Positions 55,511 through 64,000 of a DNA stretch of 64,000 bases are shown piece by piece. The DNA is from Wyeomyia smithii (taxonomy: Eukaryota > Arthropoda > Insecta > Diptera > Culicidae). Under the pieces are notes generated by a model. The model was not told the DNA's origin. It did not search any database and saw nothing but the letters and a program-made list of their open reading frames with translations. The stretch is taken from assembly GCF_029784165.1 (NCBI RefSeq), contig NC_073695.1, positions 141,220,022-141,284,021 on the forward strand, read 5' to 3'. Each line of letters opens with the position of its first letter. The stretch's first letter is position 1. The position numbers and the translations under genes are program-made.

Positions 55511-56138
55511 GAAACAATGCTTTCACATTTTCAATCTCTTGTTGCTGCTGCTCGGTAATGCTTGTTAGATGTTCTGGATCTTCATTGCATTTTGCGCTTG
55601 ACACCATATCGCAGTGGCTGATGGTCGGGTGAATTTCAAAAATTTTCCAGAAATCCACTCCGCAAATGCATTGTAGGGCGAGCTTGGGCACCACTAATGT
55701 TGGGATAGTTTTTTGTTTTTTATTGAAATAAAATGGAAGGAAAACTTGTCCAGCAACGTCTAGTTTATCACCGTTCGCTGTTCTTAATTCAGCTGGTGAC
55801 GAAAAGGGAGATATTTTAGTGGATTTAATGAGCGAATAAACTGCATCATTTATAATCGTAACGTTACTGCCACTGTCTAGTAAGGCACACACTTTAACAC
55901 CGTGAATACCCACTGTCGCGTACGGCCTATTGTCATTCGATTTTGGGTAAATAATTTCGAAAATATAAGGTTCATTAGCATATATATTTTGAGAGGCAAC
56001 CTCCCAAAAGAGTGGTGGGTTCTGAGGAGAAAGTGAGCTTACGCGGTCGGGTTCAGCGAGCGGCGATTTTCGCTTGCTGATAATTTGTTTTTTATACAGA
56101 AGGGACAATTGTTTGTAGGGTATCCACGGAACCCACAA
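55473..56138 (-). pseudogene. Gypsy element G1 protease region
   Basis: About 221 codons on -. ALLDSGSNVTII (residue about 85) holds the aspartic protease DSG. The frame overlaps the end of gag by about 100 bases in another phase, as expected where pol is reached by frameshifting. It ends at 55473, overlapping the RT frame by 38 bases; the RT continues in a third frame, so an indel lies between. Confidence 0.83.
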
Positions 56139-58053
56139 TTTCCACAGAGTACTCCTCTAGGCAGTGGACATTTCCCCATTTTATGTCCAATTTTCCCACA
56201 GTTATAACAGCAGTTGGCTGGAGGAGTTCGATAAGTATTGATAAGGTCTTCTAATGACAGTGTAGGATTATACTGATTAGCTACGCGTTGTTGTGTCGAG
56301 CTAGATGGCAAAGATACTTCAGCAGGTCTTCGCGAATAGTTAGGCTGAGAGTTGTCTTGGCGGCCGCTAATGAACGGACCTCGAGACAGCCCGTCAGTAT
56401 TAGCGTTTTTATTTTTATTTTTCTCGTTTTTCGGTTGGGTTTGATTCTGATTTTCCGTAATCGCGTTCACAGATTTTTCATTCCCGAAAACTTCATTGTA
56501 TGCGGGGAAGATTAATGCATCTACATTCTGAACTGCCTCAACCAATGACGGCAGATCGAAAATGCGAACAAAAGCAAGTTGTTTCTTATAATCACGTTTC
56601 ATGTTCTCTTTGAGAATCTTCACTTTCTCACTGTCCGGAATCTGCACACTCATTGCCCTAAATAACCGTTCCATTTCGTAATAATATGTACTAAATGATT
56701 CATTAGGCTGCTGCTTTCTTTGGTGAATTTTAGACTTGAGATGAGAATCTAGTTCAGGATGCATATAAGTTCTCTTCATTTCAAGAACTAAGTGCTGCCA
56801 GCTAACCAATCTCCCAGAAGCACACACCGTCATATACCAGTTTAACGCTGGCCCCTTAAATAAATGTATGGCTGATTCGAACAATTCGCGCTCGGAAACA
56901 TGTTCGGCAATGGAAAGTGCTTGTACATACTCTAAAAATTCATTAAGTTTGAGTCCCTGATCTTCACCATCATATTTCGAGATCGACCACTTAGAAACGG
57001 GAAGTGAGCGGTTGGTGGTGTGACTTCGATGACACGAATTTAAGTTAGTCCGGTTTTGCCAGTCAGGATCTGATATCGCTGATCCGTGTATGGCAGCAGA
57101 TTGAGTCAAGACTGATGTATCAAGATGCTGTGTACTTAAGTTTCCCCCCTGATTGTCGCTCCGGTTTGTCGGATTAGAACAATTCTCTGAGAAGACAAAC
57201 TCATTGGAGATAGCTCCGGGTTGAGTGTAGCTTTCTCTGCCAAAGTTAGGAAGAGTTTTTGTGGGTCGCTCATAGAGAGTGTCATGCCCATAAAATTCTG
57301 AGTTCCTCCCTGAGTACCTATCTTTTATCTCCCTGTTCATGGCATGATGGGAGCCTAGACTCGGAGAAATAGGAGATGTGTTATTCTGGGATTTAGTAGG
57401 AACATTGGAAAAGGAGATTTGAGAAATATTGAAACATACCTGAGATGTTTGTGTAGACTTGTTTGATGTTCACTTATTTTGTGATTTCTACAACTGAGAA
57501 ATTCTACGTTGCAGAGAGTTGATCCACGACATCTCCGTATCGGTACGTTTACTCCCCAAAGCGTGTGGACTTTCCGGAGAAGATCGTGCAGAATTCCCTT
57601 CGATCTCGTCATGGTCGGATCCCTTACTCGAAATATTTTTTTCTTCTAACAATAGAGACACACTCTCTAAAGTACCCACTTCATCTTGATTTTGATCCAA
57701 TGGCCAGTTAGTTTTGGTCAGTTGATCGTAGCAGAATTGTACTGAAATTTTTTCCACTATTTCCATAAACATTGTTCGAAACCTATCGGTAATATGAGTG
57801 GCATCTTGAGTGTAATTTAATAAAACTTTTATTCTGTTAGTTAGATGCAATAACTCTATCGATGCTATTTAATTTTTCATTCAACTCGGAATATTAAGCA
57901 TTGCACTTCCTAATTTCATCGATCACTGGTCTATTTAGGTTGTGATTCTGTAGGATAGAATCCTTTTCGTTTTTTAATTTTTCCCTTAAGCATCTCCGTC
58001 TTCTAGTCAGTGTCGGATCATTGGTTATAATAACACCCCGAATTTCAAGCTCA
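56039..58053 (-). pseudogene. Gypsy element G1 gag
   Basis: The main piece runs 57340-56039 (433 codons). WSISKYDGEDQGLKLNEFL to ESAIHLFKGPALNWYM is the gag core, and MHPELDSHLKSKIHQRKQQPNESF matches retrotransposon gag. CYNCGKIGHKMGKC is a canonical CCHC knuckle and CGNCGFRGYPTNNC a second, non-canonical one. Upstream codons continue through 57850-57488 (SPESPHALGSKR) and about 58050-57890 (LTRRRRCLREKLKNEKDS), separated by stops. The N-terminus is cut at 58053 by a junction with R1 sequence. The product would form the particle shell. Confidence 0.82.
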
Positions 58054-58080
58054 TACTTCACCAGTCTGTTGATCTATATC
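58054..58080 (-). mobile_element. R1 junction fragment, inverse of 52860-52886
   Basis: On the minus strand GATATAGATCAACAGACTGG plus seven more bases equals 52860-52886, including the non-R1 GATATAGAT part. The gap begins at the next base. Confidence 0.85.
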
Positions 58081-58580
58081 NNNNNNNNNNNNNNNNNNNN
58101 NNNNNNNNNNNNNNNNNNNNNNNNNNNNNNNNNNNNNNNNNNNNNNNNNNNNNNNNNNNNNNNNNNNNNNNNNNNNNNNNNNNNNNNNNNNNNNNNNNNN
58201 NNNNNNNNNNNNNNNNNNNNNNNNNNNNNNNNNNNNNNNNNNNNNNNNNNNNNNNNNNNNNNNNNNNNNNNNNNNNNNNNNNNNNNNNNNNNNNNNNNNN
58301 NNNNNNNNNNNNNNNNNNNNNNNNNNNNNNNNNNNNNNNNNNNNNNNNNNNNNNNNNNNNNNNNNNNNNNNNNNNNNNNNNNNNNNNNNNNNNNNNNNNN
58401 NNNNNNNNNNNNNNNNNNNNNNNNNNNNNNNNNNNNNNNNNNNNNNNNNNNNNNNNNNNNNNNNNNNNNNNNNNNNNNNNNNNNNNNNNNNNNNNNNNNN
58501 NNNNNNNNNNNNNNNNNNNNNNNNNNNNNNNNNNNNNNNNNNNNNNNNNNNNNNNNNNNNNNNNNNNNNNNNNNNNNNNN
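58081..58580. other. Assembly gap, 500 N
   Basis: Exactly 500 N. The true length and the adjacency of the two sides are unknown. Confidence 1.
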
Positions 58581-59194
58581 GGACGCTCCGTTTCCACTGT
58601 TCCCACGCACACTGTAGAACCAGAGTGAATAAATAAAGTGACGCAGAGTCTGAAACCAGAAAAACCAAACGAACACTGCAAAGTCGGGTGTTTTTCGTCA
58701 ATGAAATAGTCTGCTGGGAGGCAACAAAAATCCATCCACTGTTTCCTCACAATCGGATTCTTCGGGAACCGAAAAAAACTCACATTCCTTACTGTTTTTT
58801 GTTATTACACAAAACGCACTTCATTTTATCTATCTCTATCAAACTTTATCAAACGAACTTGTTTCAAATTTAAATACAATAACTATCTTTTCACTCTGAC
58901 AATAACAACACTCCGTTGAAGTCAGACAATAACAACACTCCGTTGAGCAAAAAGGGGCTGCCAGAAAAATATTTTGGTGGATACATAAAAAAACCGTGTT
59001 GCTGTTTTGACTGAATTTCTCTCTGCGTCACTCTATCTATTCACTCTGTGTAGAACTAGTGTAGGTTTCGTATAGGATAGAAACGTCAACATAAATCATT
59101 CTACATCGTCCGCCAAAGAGTCAACACCTAAAATAAAAACCTGAAAGTGAAAGTGAAAATTGTTAAAGTCAAAATATATTTTTTTTAGTTTACA
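58581..59194. other. Non-coding region with inverted ends and a possible splice acceptor
   Basis: 58614-58648 and 59021-59055 are inverse of each other (CCAGAGTGAATAAATAAAGT / CACTCTATCTATTCACTCTG). GACAATAACAACACTCCGTT is duplicated at 58898 and 58925. TTTTTTTTAG ending at 59188, seven bases before an ATG, would suit a 3' splice site. Confidence 0.55.
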
Positions 59195-60099
<905 letters not shown>

Positions 60100-60770
60100 C
60101 GTTCAGCCAGACTCGAATGACGGTCCGACCCGGATGATGCCGGAAAATCCGTTGAGCTGCCATCATCTTCGTCGAAAGAATCGCCGTCGTTGTCCGGAAC
60201 GATTCGTTTCATGAATTCGGCACACGTAGCTCTTCTGTTTGGCCCCTCGTGAACGCCAATTTTCTCTACATCGTAGCGCTCATTTCGTTTTTGCTTAGTA
60301 ACACGGTAGGGTCCCAAGAATTTCTTTGCGATTTTAAGATGACTACCAAATTGTGTACAGTTGATGGCTACCAAATCTTCAACCTCATATGCGTCCGGTA
60401 TTTTGCGCTTCCGATCGAACTGCCGTACACCAGTCGTAGTCAGCAAGTTCTCGATTCCTTCAGCTTCACAGTAGTCCTGGAACGCAGAAGATGTGAATGC
60501 AGCTCCACGGTCAGAGATGATTCTCCCTGGATTCCCAAAGGTCGTTTTCTGGGTATTCATCTTCTGCAATACTTCTTCGGCAGTTGTAGTTTTTACCGGA
60601 TAAATCTATACAAATTTGGTGAACGCATCCACTACCGTAAAGATGTAGCGGTACTGTTTTTTCGATGCAGTCAATGGTCCAAGATGGTCGACAGGATACG
60701 TTGACAGCGGTAGGTCTTCTTTAGGGATAGGGTGAAGTAGACCTTCTTTTTTACCTGCTTTCCTCATCTC
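60100..60770 (-). pseudogene. G2 integrase core fragment
   Basis: Joined to the RT by a deletion near 60770. PLSTYPVDHLGPLTASKKQY gives the first catalytic Asp (about 60690), and RIISDRGAAFTSSAF the second (about 60500). A further deletion after ENLLTTTGV joins RQFDRKRKIPDAY, removing the catalytic Glu. The C-terminal part (VEDLVAINCTQFG, FLGPYRVTKQK) follows, then an acidic tail (SFDEDDGSSTDF). Non-functional. Confidence 0.8.
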
Positions 60771-61611
60771 TCGCAGGAATCAACACATCGTCAATGTAAA
60801 CCACGACCACTTTCTTCTCAATTAGCTCTTTAAAGATGTTGTTTATGAACCGTTGGAACACAGTCGGTGACGTGCTCAATCCGAATGGTGTTGCCAGAAA
60901 TTCGTATTGGCCGGAAGGTGTGACAAAAGCAGTGTACTTCCGGCTGTCTTCATCGACCAAAGTAGAGAAAACCTTAGCTCCATGTAAATCGTCTATTATG
61001 TCCTCGATCAAAGGAAGTGGAAAATGATCTCGTACGATTACTTTATTAAGGCGCCTGTAATCCGCACACAATCTTCTAGTGCCGTCTTTTTTGTGAGCGA
61101 GGACAATCGGGCTGCTGAATTCGGAAGAACTTGGTTGGATTATTCTTGTTTCCAACCACTGATCAATCTGGTTCTGTACAATCTCCTTCTCCAATGGCGC
61201 CAATCGTCGAGGGAGCTGCTGAATCTGCGTCTCATCTTTTAGAACAATTTTCAGCTTAACTTCTGATATGCCCGATTTACGAGGATTGTAGCCAGCGAAG
61301 AGGTTCCGAACTTCATCCCGTATGACTGCGTTGCTTATGTGGTGCAGTGGATCTTCCGGTTGTCCATCTGCAACTTCGATACTGTACACAAAACTCTCTT
61401 CTTTTGGAAAAAACTTGGACCCATCGGCAGAAATTTTTACATCACCGTATCGTAGCAGGTTTCGTCCCAACAGCATTTCCATATCAAAATCTTCATTTGG
61501 CAATACACTGAAACTCAACATCATCACACTATCTTCTATCCAAATTTCCAACGATGTAGTTCCCACAGTTCCGATACGGCCGCTTCTGCAATTTTTGTTT
61601 CTCGTCTTCAT
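60751..61611 (-). pseudogene. G2 reverse transcriptase
   Basis: About 286 codons on -. RRLAPLEKEIVQNQIDQWLE, PIVLAHKKDGTRRLCADYRRLNK, then KVFSTL directly followed by VDEDSRKYTAF: the block containing the first catalytic Asp is deleted. ATPFGLSTSPTVFQRFIN and VVVYIDDVLIPA (YIDD) remain. The frame then passes into integrase sequence without RNase H. Confidence 0.85.
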
Positions 61612-62698
61612 TCACTATCAGTCCAAGCTCCTCCTGCAAATCCTTTCTTATCAAAGACACGCCCGCACCACAGTCGAAAAATACTTCTTTGGCTACCGAA
61701 TCTACTATCACTTTTAAGAACGTCCCTTTTTCCACCCCTGTCGTAGCGTTACACATCTTCACTGCTTTTTTCGTCTCGGGACAATTTCTCATTAGATGTC
61801 CGGGTTCACGATACTTGAAGCAGATGAGTGGCTTGCTTCCTTGCCCATTTGGACTTGAGTGATGGGGAGCTTGACGACCAGGATTTTTTCGCTGTGCAAA
61901 TTGCCCCGAACCACTTGTTTGCTTGGTGTTTTTGATATTTTGATAAACTCGCAATTTTTCATTAAACTCGTCAACCGTTCTAGCACCGTACAGCACCGTT
62001 TTATCGGGTCCACCGTCATCAATACCATTCACAGTATGGGCGATGTTAGCCTCAGCATCTAAATTCGATTTCGCCCCGAGCTCGCGCATAACCAAGTAGT
62101 ATTGAAAAACACTTTCAGCTGCAGTCTTCTTCCTGTTTCGAAGTTTTTCATGTACTGCTGCACTGTTTTCGGGTTGGTCGAACTCACTTATCAAAAACTG
62201 CTTAAGCGCAACCCAGTTCGTAACGTGATGGGCAGTGTTTAGCGGTGTTATTGCGAAACCGACTAGTTTTCGCTTTGCAACAACATATTTTCGTAGCTCC
62301 GACAGTTCGATAGAATTCGCCATCTCTTCAAAGTCCGTGATCAATTTTCGTATCGGGTAGAAATCCGTTCCAGAAAATTCGTTGAAAGCGAATTCAACTT
62401 CTGACACCGTCAGACTTACGTCTGTATCAGCAACCTGATCACGATTTGGTGTGCTATACCCCTGCGGTATCTGCGCACGAGTTTCGAGCTTCTCATTGAT
62501 CACACTGTTGAGTCTATTATTTTCCGTTCTAAAAAAGTTCATCTCACAACGCATCTCGTTAATCTGATGAGAGATGTTGGCAAGGGTCATGTTTGAGAAA
62601 TTTAGCTGATCGATCAACCGCGCATACGTGTTATCATTCGGATTAGGAGGGACATGAGGAGGAGGAGGATCAGAGTTATTACAATCTGACCAGTGCAT
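61529..62698 (-). pseudogene. G2 gag and protease
   Basis: ATG 62698 (MHWSDCNNSDPPPP), a coiled-coil-like stretch (ISHQINEMRCEMNFFRTENN), then a gag core (FNEFSGTDFYPIRKLITDFE). The knuckle reads CFKYREPGHLMRNC, where the second Cys is Tyr. VFFDCGAGVSLIRKDL (about 61680) is the protease active site with DCG in place of the usual DSG/DTG. A 1-base shift near 61590 separates it from the RT frame. Gag itself is open. Confidence 0.82.
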
Positions 62699-63134
62699 GT
62701 CGACTATTATCTAGTACAACTGTTGGAAACACGCGCACTGTTTTAGTTCACTCAATAGTCAATCACACACTTTTTGCTGTTTATCTGTCCACTGTTGTAG
62801 TACCAAACAGGATCGTACAATTCTTTTAACCTCGAATCGACTCAACTCTGATAGAAATCACTGCACAATGGATCTTTTGTCTTCTTTTGGAGCGAGTTTT
62901 CGTTCGTTTTACACTGTAGCGTATATCGGATTTCTATGAAGATTAAAACTTAATCTGTAACAGGCACTTTATATCTAGTCCTAGTCACTAATTTCAATCG
63001 CTCGAACTAGCTTGTAGTAGCGATAATGACAAGGGTTATATAAAGTACAAAATATCTGTCACTCTGATAACTACAGGCATCCAGCCTCACAATGGGTCAC
63101 GTGGTTTGTGGATCTCGGTTGAGCCCCCAATTTT
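62699..63134 (-). other. G2 leader between 5' LTR and gag
   Basis: 436 non-coding bases. The part nearest the LTR (63032-63134) is repeated in reverse at 63900-64000. Confidence 0.75.
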
Positions 63135-63374
63135 TGTCGGAACCCCGAGAAAGCTTTCCAGCAAACCACCGATGACCACCCACGATTTCGGAACGCGAAC
63201 AACTAAATAACCGCCAAGTTCAATTCAAAAGATAAACTTTAATCAAACGATCGATTACAACTGGATGAGGACCGGTCCCTCGCACATCCAAATGAGTACT
63301 GACATCAAAGTGTATTGTGAGTGTGTGCAAGGGCCAATCTGAGATAGGAAAATATTAGGGATGATCAATTTGAA

Positions 63375-63379
<5 letters not shown>
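63135..63379 (-). repeat. G2 5' LTR
   Basis: 245 bases, on the minus strand from TCAGATTCAAATTGATCATC to ...GGGGTTCCGACA. Confidence 0.85.

Positions 63380-64000
<621 letters not shown>

Noticed and set aside
58081..58580. ORFs of 198-241 residues across the gap
   Set aside because: Consist of N translated as X.

Overview
The window reads as insect heterochromatin-like or intergenic DNA, most probably from a mosquito (Culicidae). The reasons are non-LTR elements of the R1, I, Jockey/CR1 and RTE groups, a BEL/Pao and two Gypsy elements, a Penelope-like element, tRNA-headed SINEs, a dispersed repeat bounded by GCCTTTCTC/GAGAAAGGC of a type I associate with mosquito genomes, and long (TA)n tracts. 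The species cannot be fixed from sequence alone. I see no ordinary host gene; the only ORF not clearly assigned to a transposon is a short, broken one at 59195-59728. Almost every transposon ORF carries stops, frameshifts or truncations.

Layout. 1-3539: 3' part of an R1-clade element (copy 1). 3540-7626: 5'-truncated I-like element 'A' on +, abutting the R1 poly(A). 7632-24512: a nested block. A Jockey/CR1-like element 'B' on -, with an A 3' end attached, was tandemly duplicated. The left B copy then received a nearly full-length A on - (8511-17068, 15-bp target duplication) and a Jockey-like element 'C' on + (17188-21086). A itself received a Penelope-like inverted dimer (9726-12156, 12-bp target duplication). 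24513-27305: dispersed repeat with three retroposon insertions. 27500-32460: worn RTE and I-like relics. 32606-38898: BEL/Pao element with both LTRs and a 5-bp target duplication. 39214-40130: (TA)n and a Penelope-like relic with two hammerhead-like motifs in inverted orientation. 41641-45025: second large copy of the dispersed repeat, with tandem arrays and a 668-bp MITE. 45026-47384: other repeats and (TA)n.

47415-52808: apparently full-length R1-clade element (copy 2), inserted into a fragment of its own family. 53062-58053: Gypsy element G1 with its integrase part reversed relative to gag-PR-RT-RNase H. 58081-58580: 500-N assembly gap. 59919-63379: internally deleted Gypsy element G2 on -, between (TA)n tracts. 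63655-64000: an inverted second G2 end, making a near-perfect palindrome that runs off the window.

The most informative signals are the datable nest at 7.6-24.5 kb, the Penelope inverted dimer with equal 1014-base arms, the hammerhead-like motifs, a single in-frame TGA between the two coding parts of C, a tRNA-headed 854-bp composite retroposon, and the R1 self-insertion. All positions and alignments were read by eye, so boundaries may be off by a few bases, and clade names rest on motif recognition, not on searches.
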